The notes beneath the pieces are model-generated. The model saw only the letters and a program-made list of their open reading frames with translations, was not told the origin of the DNA and searched no databases. Of a stretch of 32,710 bases of DNA, positions 1-7,789 are shown one piece after another. The translations under genes and the position numbers were made by a program. Source of the DNA: Mobilicoccus sp032100225 (GTDB lineage Bacteria > Actinomycetota > Actinomycetes > Actinomycetales > Dermatophilaceae); assembly GCA_032100225.1 (NCBI GenBank), contig DAMDJY010000015.1, positions 1-32,710 on the forward strand. The letters run 5' to 3'. Every line of letters begins with the position of its first letter. The stretch's first letter is position 1.

Positions 1-522
1 CGCCGGGTCGAGCGCACTGGTGGCCTCGTCCGAGAGGAGCACCGACGGATCACCCGCGAGCGCGCGAGCGATGCCGACGCGTTGCTTCTGCCCTCCGGAG
101 AGCTCGGACGGGTAGTTGCCGCCCCGATCGGCAAGGCCGACGAGGTCGAGCAACTCCCCCACCCTGGCGGTGCGCTGCGCTTTGCTCATCCCGTTGACCT
201 CGAGCGGAAACGCGATGTTCTCCGCCGCAGTTCGGCTCGACATGAGGTTGAAGTGCTGGAACACCGTGCCGATGCGTTGCCGCGCAGCCCGAAGATCCTT
301 TCGACTCATCGAGACGAGCTCCACCCCGTCGACCGTGATGGTGCCCGAGGTGGGCCGTTCGAGCAGGTTGAGGCAGCGCAGCAACGTCGTCTTGCCGGCG
401 CCGCTGCGGCCGAGAATGCCGAAGATCTCCCCGGACTCGACCTGCAGCGAGATGTTGTCGACGGCCGTGACGTGCTTGCCACGATCCGCGTAGACCTTGG
501 TGACCGAATCGAGCGTGATCAT
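1..522 (-). CDS. metN: Methionine ABC transporter ATP-binding protein MetN (partial, C-terminal part beyond window)
   Basis: This is the ATPase subunit of a D/L-methionine importer, acting at the inner face of the membrane with MetI and the lipoprotein MetQ. The 174 visible residues contain Walker A (GRSGAGKTT, about 38-46), the Q-loop (VFQHFNLM, about 87-94), the ABC signature (LSGGQKQRVG, about 141-150) and Walker B (VLLSDEATSALDP, about 161-173). The ATG at 520-522 shares one base with the TGA stop of metQ, so the two genes should be translationally coupled. The H-loop and the C-terminal regulatory NIL domain typical of MetN would lie left of base 1 and cannot be seen, nor can metI. Identification is firm because of the ATPase type together with the adjacent NlpA/MetQ lipoprotein. 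Confidence 0.93.
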   Translation of the reverse strand, partial: MITLDSVTKVYADRGKHVTAVDNISLQVESGEIFGILGRSGAGKTTLLRCLNLLERPTSGTITVDGVELVSMSRKDLRAARQRIGTVFQHFNLMSSRTAAENIAFPLEVNGMSKAQRTARVGELLDLVGLADRGGNYPSELSGGQKQRVGIARALAGDPSVLLSDEATSALDPA

Positions 523-1457
523 CAGTTGGTCGGCGCGCCCGTCGTGACTGCGGTGGCGGTGGCGGCACCCGTCGGCGCAGCGACGCCCGCACCCTCGGCC
601 GGCAGGACCGAGCCGCGGTAGGTGTCCTTGATGAACTGCTGAATCTTGGGGTCACGCAGCGCCTGCGCGAGCTTGACGACGCGGGGGTCGTTCACGAGCT
701 CGGGGCGCGTCACGATACCGTTGGCGTAGGGGTTGTTCTCGACCTGGTCGAGGGCGAGGGCGTCGGTGTCGGGCTTGAGGCCGGCCTCGAGGGCGTAGTT
801 GCCGTTGACGATCGACAAGGCGACCTTGGGGTCGTCCAGCGACGCGGCGAGCTGCGGGCGATCGATCTCGGTGAAGGTGATCGACTTCGGGTTCGCGGTG
901 ATGTTCTTCTGCGAGACCTGCGCAATGTCGAGGTTGGGGTCGGTGGCCTTGACGTTCAGCGTGAGCAGCCCCGCGTCGGCGAGGAGGAACAGGGCGCGCC
1001 CCTGGTTGACGGCGTCGGCCGGGATCGCGATGTTGGCGCCCTTGGGTGTGTCGGCGAGCTTGGTGACCTTCCTGCTGTACAGGCCGAGCGGCTCGACGTG
1101 GACCGTGCCGACCAACTGCAGGTTGCCGTTGTGCTCGGCGTTCCAGTTCTTCAGATACGGCGCGTGCTGAAAGAAGTTGGCGTCGAGATCACCGGAGGCG
1201 ACGAGCTGGTTGGGGTCGACCTGACCCGTGATCTCCTTGATGTCGAGCTTGACGTTGCCGAGCAGGCCGTCCTTCTCCGCCTGCTTGAGCAGCGTGGTGT
1301 GCGGCTCCGCGTCGGCCATGATCGTCAACGGCTTGTCACCGGCTGCCCCGCCCGTGGAGCCGTTGCCGTTCGACGAGCCTCCACCCGCGCCACAGGCCGT
1401 GAGGCCGAGCACGGCAGAGACGGTGAGGGCGGTGATGGGCAGGGCACGGCGAGGCAT
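522..1457 (-). CDS. metQ: Methionine-binding lipoprotein MetQ (NlpA family)
   Basis: This is the substrate-binding lipoprotein of the MetNIQ importer, anchored outside the membrane. From the ATG at 1455-1457 it is 311 aa and begins with a classical lipoprotein signal peptide: basic MPRR, a hydrophobic stretch, then lipobox LTAC with the acylated Cys at residue 22. A Gly/Ser/Asn linker follows, then the NlpA/MetQ fold (for example FFQHAPYL and GLYSRKVTKLADTPKGA). An upstream in-frame start at 1499 would add 14 residues before the basic n-region and has no better ribosome site, so the inner start is preferred. metQ comes first and metN follows with a one-base overlap, an uncommon order since metN often leads. 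About 150 nt upstream lies a foldable segment that may be a leader RNA. Confidence 0.93.
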   Translation of the reverse strand: MPRRALPITALTVSAVLGLTACGAGGGSSNGNGSTGGAAGDKPLTIMADAEPHTTLLKQAEKDGLLGNVKLDIKEITGQVDPNQLVASGDLDANFFQHAPYLKNWNAEHNGNLQLVGTVHVEPLGLYSRKVTKLADTPKGANIAIPADAVNQGRALFLLADAGLLTLNVKATDPNLDIAQVSQKNITANPKSITFTEIDRPQLAASLDDPKVALSIVNGNYALEAGLKPDTDALALDQVENNPYANGIVTRPELVNDPRVVKLAQALRDPKIQQFIKDTYRGSVLPAEGAGVAAPTGAATATAVTTGAPTN

Positions 1458-1601
1458 GGTGAATCCGTTCGTGTGGGGCAGAGTTGGCAGGGCGCACATC
1501 GGGCTTCATCGGCCTGGCACCATCGCGGACGCCGCAGAATCTTCGGGTCGCATCGACATTACACCACTCGAATCGATAGATCCCAAAACCTCTGCTTATG
1601 T

Positions 1602-1690
1602 GACAGGGCTCGGTGGGGCACCGAGACTCCACCAAAGGCGAGGCCCACCCAAGCGCCGGAGGAAACCAAGTCGGCGCAGCAGCCTCTGTC
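1602..1690 (-). promoter_or_regulatory. Candidate structured leader RNA of metQN
   Basis: Read on the minus strand, this segment can form an outer stem (GACAG near 1690 with CTGTC near 1602, continuing past a bulged A) enclosing two perfect hairpins. One is GCGCCG/CGGCGC (1653-1658 with 1672-1677, 13-nt loop). The other is CTCGGTG-GGG-CACCGAG (1609-1625). It lies about 150 nt upstream of metQ on the sense strand. Methionine-import operons are often controlled by SAM-sensing RNAs, but the conserved CGGCAACC core of SAM-I/IV is absent, so no known class is claimed. It could also be an attenuator or a chance fold. Confidence 0.3.
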
Positions 1691-1956
1691 GCGCAACTGC
1701 CTGACTCAAGGACTGTCAGACGCGACTGCCATGCTCGACACGAACGCACACCCATCGAGAACTCGAGAGGGCGATGGGCTCGGCAACCCGGCGTTCGCGC
1801 CACACGCGTGACATCTTCCCGCCGCACGCATGATGCAGATCACAGCGCCGGACATCGACCAAATGCCGCTGATTCCATTGGGACTCAATGGCCCTCAGGG
1901 GCCGAGACCATGAACCAGCGTCGATAGCATGAGCGGTTGTGTAGAACTCCTGTACG

Positions 1957-1972
1957 TCGGACTTTTGTTCGA
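1957..1972 (+). promoter_or_regulatory. LexA (SOS) box upstream of the DUF222/HNH gene
   Basis: TCGGACTTTTGTTCGA matches the mycobacterial/actinobacterial SOS consensus TCGAAC-N4-GTTCGA at 11 of 12 specified positions. It ends 12 nt before the ATG at 1985. A weaker half-matching site (GAACTCCTGTAC) lies just upstream at 1944-1955. The 13E12 family of Mycobacterium tuberculosis includes members with LexA boxes, so DNA-damage control of this gene is plausible. Confidence 0.6.
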
Positions 1973-1978
1973 TAGACT
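1973..1978 (+). promoter_or_regulatory. Putative -10 element (leaderless start) for the DUF222/HNH gene
   Basis: TAGACT fits the actinobacterial -10 pattern TANNNT and lies six bases before the ATG at 1985. Transcription would then begin at or beside the start codon. There is no Shine-Dalgarno sequence in front of the ATG, which agrees with a leaderless mRNA. No clear -35 is visible. The SOS box directly abuts this hexamer, so LexA binding would block the promoter. Confidence 0.4.
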
Positions 1979-1984
1979 GGGATC

Positions 1985-3427
1985 ATGACGGCCACAGTCC
2001 ACCATCTCGCGCGAAGCGCGGGTGAGAGCCTCGCAGCAGAGTTGGATGCTGCGCGCGAGGTGTTGCTGGGTGTGGCCGACCGGCTCGCGGCGGTGGACTC
2101 GAGTGAGTTGGCGCAAGTCGCGGCGGCGGCGAGTGCTGTTGTTGCAGCGGCTGACGCGGCGCGGGCTGCGGTGGTGATCGAAGCGGCAGATCGGGGCGTG
2201 ATCGCGGCTTCGGATCATCCGCGCGCGAACCGGTGGGTGGAGCAGTCCTGCCGTGTGGCCGATGTGCCGGTCGGGCGGGGGCAGGCCCGGCAGCTGGGGG
2301 AGATCACCGCGACGTGCACCAGCGTGGACGTCGCAGGCTTGCGGGAGGCGGTGCTCGGAGGGCGGTTGTCGCTGGAAGTTGCCGCGACGGTCGCGAAGGT
2401 GTTCCGACGCCTGCGCTCGGCCTTCGAGTACCCGTATTGGGATGACCTGTTGGAGATCATCCTCGACTGGGCTGCCGAAGGAGCTTCGATCCATCAGCTC
2501 TACCAGTTGCAGGACCGGATGATCGGGCAGTACGGCCCCGCAGGCGCGTTGGATGAACGCCACGACCGTGACTACATGAGGCGCGAACTCACCGCGTTCC
2601 GGCGCGACCGGGGCGGGATGTTGACCGCGACGCTGCGTCTGGACTCTGCCTCCCATGAGACGTTCTCGGCGGCGGTGCATGCGCTGTCGGCACCGCACCT
2701 GGACGAGGACGGTGCCCCTGACATGCGCACCCCCGGTCAGCGCCGCGCCGACGCGCTCCTGGCCCTGGCGGCTCACGCGACGACACCGAACCCTGCCTTG
2801 CCCGGCTCCGGCACGAAAGCCCGAGTGGTCGTGACGATGACACTGACCGATCTTCTGTCAGGCCTCAACGCCCACGGCGCGGCGGTGAATGGCGAGTCGC
2901 TGCACAGCACAACCTCATCTGGGCGGGTTATGCAGGTTCTGGCCACACCGGGGCAGATGCGTCAGATCGGTGGCCGAGCTGGTGAGCGCGGTTACGCGTC
3001 CACCGGCTTCGGCGGAACGCTGTCGCCGACCGAAGCACGGATCCTGGCCTGTGACGCTCAGATCATCCCGGCAGTCCTCGGCACAGACGGGGAACTCCTC
3101 GAACTAGGCCGAGCCAAACGCCTGGTCACACCAGGACTGACCACCGCCTTACACCTACGGGACAAGGGGTGTAGTTATCCCGGCTGCACCGCACCACCCT
3201 CATGGTGCGACGGGCACCACATCATCCACTGGGCCGCAGGCGGCAACACCGACCTGCGCAACCTGACCCTGCTCTGCCGACACCACCACACCGTCGTCCA
3301 CCGACACGACCACACCGCCACCGTCAGCGACGACGGAACGGTCAATTGGTCCAGAGCTGACGGCACCCCGAGCGGCAACACCCCACGATTCACCGCACGG
3401 CCCGTGGCGACCAGCCATGCCGCGTGA
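1985..3427 (+). CDS. DUF222 / HNH endonuclease domain protein (13E12 repeat family)
   Basis: A 480-aa member of the actinobacterial 13E12 family: an Ala-rich helical DUF222 region over roughly the first 300 residues and a C-terminal HNH nuclease module. The module spans about 396-440 with Cys pair CSYPGC, a third Cys in SWCDGHH, the Asn of GGNTDLRN, and CRHHHTVVH at its end, so zinc-binding and metal-binding residues look intact. Such proteins are presumed DNA endonucleases; substrate and role are generally unknown. The family is often present in several diverging copies per genome. Base use changes along the gene: the first half is G/T-rich with GTG/TTG/GCG codons, the last third C/A-rich with CAC/ACC codons. 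An SOS box and a leaderless-type promoter precede it. Confidence 0.88.
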   Translation: MTATVHHLARSAGESLAAELDAAREVLLGVADRLAAVDSSELAQVAAAASAVVAAADAARAAVVIEAADRGVIAASDHPRANRWVEQSCRVADVPVGRGQARQLGEITATCTSVDVAGLREAVLGGRLSLEVAATVAKVFRRLRSAFEYPYWDDLLEIILDWAAEGASIHQLYQLQDRMIGQYGPAGALDERHDRDYMRRELTAFRRDRGGMLTATLRLDSASHETFSAAVHALSAPHLDEDGAPDMRTPGQRRADALLALAAHATTPNPALPGSGTKARVVVTMTLTDLLSGLNAHGAAVNGESLHSTTSSGRVMQVLATPGQMRQIGGRAGERGYASTGFGGTLSPTEARILACDAQIIPAVLGTDGELLELGRAKRLVTPGLTTALHLRDKGCSYPGCTAPPSWCDGHHIIHWAAGGNTDLRNLTLLCRHHHTVVHRHDHTATVSDDGTVNWSRADGTPSGNTPRFTARPVATSHAA

Positions 3428-3589
3428 CGCGGCCTGGATCCGTATCAGTGTGCCGGCATGACCGGAGCGCTCGCGCGGCTGAGGCGTTTGCGCGTCGAGA
3501 CGCCGGCGGCGAGTACCTTCGAGACGTGTGTATTCGTCGCACCGGCGGCACTCCGACGAGAACGCCCCGGTCCGCTGGAGGAGATCTCG

Positions 3590-4984
3590 TTGGACACCCG
3601 CCTGCGCCCATCCCAGACCCTGTTGCTGGGGTCGCTCGTCTTCGGCCTGTTCTTCGGCGCCGGAAACCTCATCTTTCCGGCCGGACTCGGTCGGGAGGCC
3701 GGTGATGCGGCCGTTGCCGCCACACTCGGATTTCTCATCACCGCGGTCGGGCTGCCGGTCCTCGGCATCGTCGCGTCGGCGCGGACAGGGGCGAACAGCG
3801 TCTACGAGCTGACGGCGCCGATCTCCCGCCGTTTCGCCACCGCCTTCACGTGCGCGCTGTACCTGACCATCGGGCCGCTCTTCGCCATCCCCCGAACCGC
3901 GACCGTGTCCTACGAGATCGGCGTGCGACCGCTGCTCGATCGCGGTGGCGCCGGTCTCCTCGTCTTCTCGGCGCTCTTCTTCGCCGTCACCGCCGCGGTG
4001 TCGCTGCGGCCGGGGCGCCTCATGGAGTGGATCGGGCGCTACCTCACCCCGATCTTTCTCCTGCTGCTCTCGGTTCTCGTCGTCGCTGCGCTGATCCGCC
4101 CGATGGGCCACGATCTCGGTCCGGCGGCGGAACCGTACGCCTCGGCACCGGTGACCTCCGGTCTGCTCGACGGGTACAACACCATGGATGCGCTGGCGAG
4201 CCTGGCCTTCGCGATCGTCGTCATCGACGCCGCCAAACGGCTCGGCGTGACGGCGCCCCGACGCCTCGCCGTCGAACTCGGCAAGGCGGGCATCATCGGA
4301 GGTCTCGCGATGGCCGTCGTCTACAGCGCGCTGGCCTACATCGGTGCGACGAGCGTGGGCACGTCGATGGCCGCCGACAACGGTGGCGCACTTCTCGCGG
4401 GAACGGCCGCCCACCACTTCGGCACTGCCGGCGGATACCTCATCGCCGGCATCGTGTTCGTCGCCTGTCTCAAGACGGCGATCGGCCTCACCGTCGCATG
4501 CTCGGAGATGTTCGCCGGACTCTTCGGCGGCCGGGCGGGTGCCACCCCGGGCGCGGGCGGATCCCGCGCCTACCTCGGCTGGCTCGTCGGCTTCGTCCTC
4601 GTGTCGTTCCTGGTCGCCAACCTCGGCCTGGAGGCGATCATCGGGGTTTCGGTGCCGGTGCTGATGTTCCTCTACCCCATCGCGATCGTCACGATCCTGC
4701 TCGGCCTGGCCTGGGAGCACGTCGCCGACCGACTCGTGATCGCGCGCACGGTCGTCACGTTCACGGCGATCGCCGCGTTCTTCGATCTCCTTGCGGCACT
4801 GCCCGGTTCGCTGCCCGACTCCCCCGCCGTCTCCGCGCTGACCGGGGTGGCCGAGACCATCCTGCCCGGCTACGCAAGCGGTTTCGGTTGGGTCGTCCCC
4901 GCCCTGGTCGGCCTCGTCGTCGGGATCGCCCTCCACGCGGCGGGGCGTCGCGGACGGGTCACCGAGCCGGCCGACCACGGGTGA
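3590..4984 (+). CDS. brnQ: Branched-chain amino acid transport system II carrier protein (BrnQ/LIV-II family)
   Basis: A sodium- or proton-coupled carrier for Leu/Ile/Val, predicted to be a polytopic membrane protein of about 12 segments and 464 aa. The family N-terminus is clear (GSLVFGLFFGAGNLIFPAGL), as is the IPRTATVSYEIG stretch after the third to fourth segments. The start is TTG at 3590-3592, preceded six bases away by a strong GGAGGAG (3577-3583). The same frame is open upstream to an ATG at 3458, but that would add 44 residues without membrane or family character. The HAD phosphatase gene follows 12 nt downstream, so the two are probably cotranscribed. Confidence 0.92.
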   Translation: MDTRLRPSQTLLLGSLVFGLFFGAGNLIFPAGLGREAGDAAVAATLGFLITAVGLPVLGIVASARTGANSVYELTAPISRRFATAFTCALYLTIGPLFAIPRTATVSYEIGVRPLLDRGGAGLLVFSALFFAVTAAVSLRPGRLMEWIGRYLTPIFLLLLSVLVVAALIRPMGHDLGPAAEPYASAPVTSGLLDGYNTMDALASLAFAIVVIDAAKRLGVTAPRRLAVELGKAGIIGGLAMAVVYSALAYIGATSVGTSMAADNGGALLAGTAAHHFGTAGGYLIAGIVFVACLKTAIGLTVACSEMFAGLFGGRAGATPGAGGSRAYLGWLVGFVLVSFLVANLGLEAIIGVSVPVLMFLYPIAIVTILLGLAWEHVADRLVIARTVVTFTAIAAFFDLLAALPGSLPDSPAVSALTGVAETILPGYASGFGWVVPALVGLVVGIALHAAGRRGRVTEPADHG

Positions 4985-4996
4985 GAGGCTGAGCGC

Positions 4997-5893
4997 ATGA
5001 CTGCTCCTGCGATCATCGCCGTCGACATCGACGGAACCCTCCTGTCCTCTGCCGGCGACGTGTTGCCTGGAACCCGAGCGGAATTCGCGCGCGCCCAGGC
5101 GGCAGGCGCCACGATCGTCCTCGCCTCCGGGCGCCCGATCGCCGGACTGCGCATGCTCATCCGCCGGCTCAAGCTCGACTCGCGCGGTTACGTGCTTACG
5201 GGTGTCAACGGCGCGGTCAGCGCCGACGCGGACTCCGGGCAGATCCTCGCCCGGCATCCGATGGAGTTCGACCTCGTCCGCGACATCGTCACGCTCGCGA
5301 AGGAGGAGGGCGTCATCGCGATGCTCTGCGACGGCGATGACCTCGTCGTCGACGCGGAACACCCGCAGGTCGACATCGAGGCCGGCGGCAACGTGCTGAC
5401 GCTGCGCCGGGTGCCCGATCTGTGCGCGCTGACCAGCGACGACATCACCGTCGACAAGGTGCTCACGTACGCCGAACCCGCAACGCTGCAACGATTCGCC
5501 GCAGCCTTCGCTCCCCGGTTCGACGAGGTGACCGAGCATTCCTTCTCGGCGCCGTTCTACTTCGAGGCCACCGCACGAGGCGTCGACAAGGGGGCTGCTC
5601 TGACCGACATCGCGCAGGCCAGGGGCCTGAGCCCGCAGGATTCCGTGGCGTTCGGCGACAACGGCAACGACCTTCCGATGCTGCGCGTCGCCGGGATCGG
5701 TGTCGCGATGGGCAACGCCATCCCCGCCGTCCTCGACGCCGCCGACCGCGTCACGGCCTCACACGACGAGGAGGGCATCGCGGCCGTCCTCGCCGAACTG
5801 TTCGGCGACGGCAAGCCGGCCGATGCCCTCGAGCATCCCGAGGGCATCGAAGCGCTCTACGCCCTCGACCTCACGCCGCCCGAGACTCCCTGA
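4997..5893 (+). CDS. Cof-type HAD-IIB family phosphatase
   Basis: A 298-aa haloacid-dehalogenase-type hydrolase of subfamily IIB. Motif I is DIDGTLL (nucleophile D10, acid/base D12), motif II is the Ser in VLASGRP (S44), motif III the Lys of RGVDKGAAL, and motif IV GDNGNDLPM with its Asp pair. Between motifs II and III lies the larger IIB cap. Family members dephosphorylate sugar phosphates, nucleotides or cofactor precursors such as pyridoxal phosphate; the substrate cannot be told from sequence. It follows brnQ by 12 nt in the same direction. The last about 20 residues are an extra acidic tail beyond the usual fold. Confidence 0.9.
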   Translation: MTAPAIIAVDIDGTLLSSAGDVLPGTRAEFARAQAAGATIVLASGRPIAGLRMLIRRLKLDSRGYVLTGVNGAVSADADSGQILARHPMEFDLVRDIVTLAKEEGVIAMLCDGDDLVVDAEHPQVDIEAGGNVLTLRRVPDLCALTSDDITVDKVLTYAEPATLQRFAAAFAPRFDEVTEHSFSAPFYFEATARGVDKGAALTDIAQARGLSPQDSVAFGDNGNDLPMLRVAGIGVAMGNAIPAVLDAADRVTASHDEEGIAAVLAELFGDGKPADALEHPEGIEALYALDLTPPETP

Positions 5894-5965
5894 GCGGCAA
5901 GCACGGTCAGCACTGGGCGTCGCCGACAACGGCACCGGTCGAGCATCGGCTCAGTCCCGAGCGGA

Positions 5966-7290
5966 TCAGCCGTGGACGAGACGCCCAGCGACGACGGTGG
6001 CCTCGACCTTCATCTCGCGGACGTAGCGGCGACCTCTCGGGAGTCGTCGGGCACGGCCAGCGGGTCGCGGTCGAGCAGGATGACGTCGCCGGGACCACCG
6101 ACATGCACGTGATCGACACCGTCGGTGGAGTCGGCGAGAGCCTCGGCCGCCCGGAGTGCTTGCTCGGGGTTGGCGGGGTCGCGCTCGTCGGCGGAGCGGT
6201 GGACCGCGGCCGCGATCTCCATCCACGGGTCGAGCGGCGACACCGGAGCATCCGAGCCGAGGCGCAGCGCCACACCGGCGTCACGCATGGTGCGTAGCGC
6301 GAAGGTGCGGCCCATGCGGTCGCCCCAGCAGCGCTCCTGCACGTCGCGGTCATCCCACAGGTGGGCGGGCTGCACCGAGGCGCGGATGCCGAGGGCCGCC
6401 ATGCGGGGAGCGTCCTCGAGGCGGATGAGCTGCGCGTGCTCGATCGATCCGCGAGCGCCGGTGGCCTCGAAGCAGTCGACGACCTCCTAGACGGCGCGGT
6501 CGCCGATGGCGTGCGCGGCAATCTCGAGCCCGCCCGCGTGGGCACGGCGCATGAGGTCGACGAGCTCGGGCTCGGGCACGTTCTGAACACCGCAGGGGTG
6601 GTCGAGGTCGTGGGCGTCGGAGAACGGCTCGCAGCAGAACGCGGTGCGGGTGTTGACCGAGCCGTCGGCGATGACCTTGAGCGAACCCATCTTGCAGCAG
6701 TCCGCCGCCGTTCGGGAGGTGACCGCCGGTGACGTAACCGGCGTCGAGCACGCCCGCGAGCTCGTCGGCGTAGACGGCCGTGCGCACGCGCAGGGTGTCG
6801 ACCGGCTCCCGGGTCGAGGTTCCGGCAAACCGCGCCGACCAGGCGCTACGGATGTCGCCGAGCTCCATGTCGACGACGCCGACGACGCCCATCGCGTTCA
6901 TGCGGCGCACGACGTCGGGGTAGCGGGCCTCGGTCATCTCGGGCGACACCGGGCAGCTCCATGAGCTCGGGGTAGAGCGGAACCATTCGGCCTCGGCGAT
7001 GATGCCGTCGCGCACCGGCACACCGAGCAGGTGCTGCGCGAGGGTGTTGGCCCAGCCGTGGTGGCCGTCGCCGCTGATGAGCACCACGGGGTGGTCACCG
7101 CTGACCGCGTCGAGTTCGGTGGCCGTCGGCCGGCGCGACCAGAGGGCCGAGCGGTGTCCTCAGCCCTGCAGGGTGACTCCGGGAGGAAGTTGCGCGACCG
7201 CGTCGGCGACGAGGCGGCACGCCTCTTCGGGTGAGCGCCAGGCGGCGGCGTCGGTCGACGTCGGTCTCGCGGTCGGCTCGTCGCATCCTG
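5966..7290 (-). pseudogene. Decayed amidohydrolase (YtcJ-like, amidohydrolase family 3)
   Basis: Remnant of a metal-dependent amidohydrolase of the YtcJ type. Recognisable pieces in several frames include GDGHHGWANT (about 7070), GSLKVIADGS (about 6680), AAHAIGDRAV (about 6500), RASVQPAHL (about 6370), LGSDAPVSPLDPW (about 6240) and the C-terminus TVVAGRLVHG ending at the TGA at 5966-5968. Disabling changes visible: a TGA at 7160-7162 within the conserved stretch before GHRSALW, a pair of compensating frameshifts near 6985/6955, a frameshift near 6690-6730, a TAG at 6487-6489 directly after IGDRAV, and a one-base deletion near 6025. The N-terminal metal-binding HxH region is absent, because upstream sequence passes directly into a truncated AsnC regulator. 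Poor base quality could explain some indels, but not the missing N-terminus. Confidence 0.8.
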
Positions 7291-7620
7291 GGGCTGGACG
7301 GTCGCGAGCACCAGGCCGGCGTCGGAGGCCTCATCGACACCGGCGACGCGGGGGTCGCCGAGCAGCGCTGTCACCAGGTCGGGCCGGTCGCGCGGCGAGC
7401 AGCAGATCTCGGCGATGGCAATGCTCTGGGCCGGCGAGCGTTGCGGTTGCACGCTCACCCAGGCAAGGCCTTCGGAGCGCATCCGGCGCCAGCGACTCGC
7501 ACACGTCTCAGGGCCCACGTCGAGCACCTCCCCGACGTCGACCCACGACAGGCGCGGCCCGATCTGCAGGACGTGGCAGACCTGTCGATCCAAGTCATCC
7601 ATCTGCGCGAGCTGCGACAT
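7290..7620 (-). pseudogene. Truncated Lrp/AsnC-family transcriptional regulator
   Basis: The reading frame from an ATG at 7618-7620 (or 7602, or 7638) encodes about 110 residues like the start of long Lrp/AsnC regulators. MDDLDRQVCHVLQIGPR is followed by a helix-turn-helix (VDVGEVLDVGPETCASRWRR) and the beginning of the ligand-binding part. After LVLATVQPQD the frame degenerates into Arg/Pro-rich sequence, while a second frame picks up amidohydrolase residues (WRSPEEACRLVADAV). The regulator has therefore lost its C-terminal part and the hydrolase its N-terminal part at one junction near 7260-7290, consistent with a deletion that fused two formerly adjacent genes. A functional product is unlikely. 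The exact end is approximate. Confidence 0.65.
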
Positions 7621-7737
7621 GACCGATCCCCAATCCATACGGGTCTTCGTGAGCGTTCTGCCGCTCTACGGCGCCGTATCCGGATGAACAGGTGGATGAC
7701 GCTACGTCAATCAGGCCCCTTCCCCGCCCGTACGACG

Positions 7738-7771
7738 ACGGTGGCCCGGATCAACAGATCCGGGCCACCGT
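7738..7771 (-). terminator. Strong hairpin downstream of typA
   Basis: A perfect stem of about 15 bp (7738-7752 with 7757-7771, core GGTGGCCCGGATC) and an AACA loop lies about 20 nt past the typA stop. There is no T-tract, which is common for actinobacterial terminators. It also separates typA from the AsnC remnant downstream. Confidence 0.75.
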
Positions 7772-7789
7772 TCTCGTGCAGTGAGAGCG

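Larger units (their letters stand above)
1500..1984. other. Intergenic region between metQ (-) and the DUF222/HNH gene (+)
   Basis: About 485 nt without a convincing gene; ORFs crossing it have no coding character or recognisable domain. It separates divergently transcribed genes, so it must carry both promoters. It contains the candidate metQ leader structure (1602-1690) on the left and the SOS box plus -10-like hexamer (1957-1978) on the right. I see nothing interpretable between about 1700 and 1940. Confidence 0.6.

Noticed and set aside
3458..3589. Possible leader peptide or longer N-terminus before brnQ
   Set aside because: Not enriched in Leu/Ile/Val codons and no attenuator hairpin seen; the TTG start with GGAGGAG explains the gene better.
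3200..5539. 779-aa open frame on the minus strand, rich in Asp/Glu/Arg
   Set aside because: It is antisense to the end of the DUF222/HNH gene, brnQ and the HAD gene, all with clear motifs. It has low-complexity composition typical of GC-rich shadow frames.
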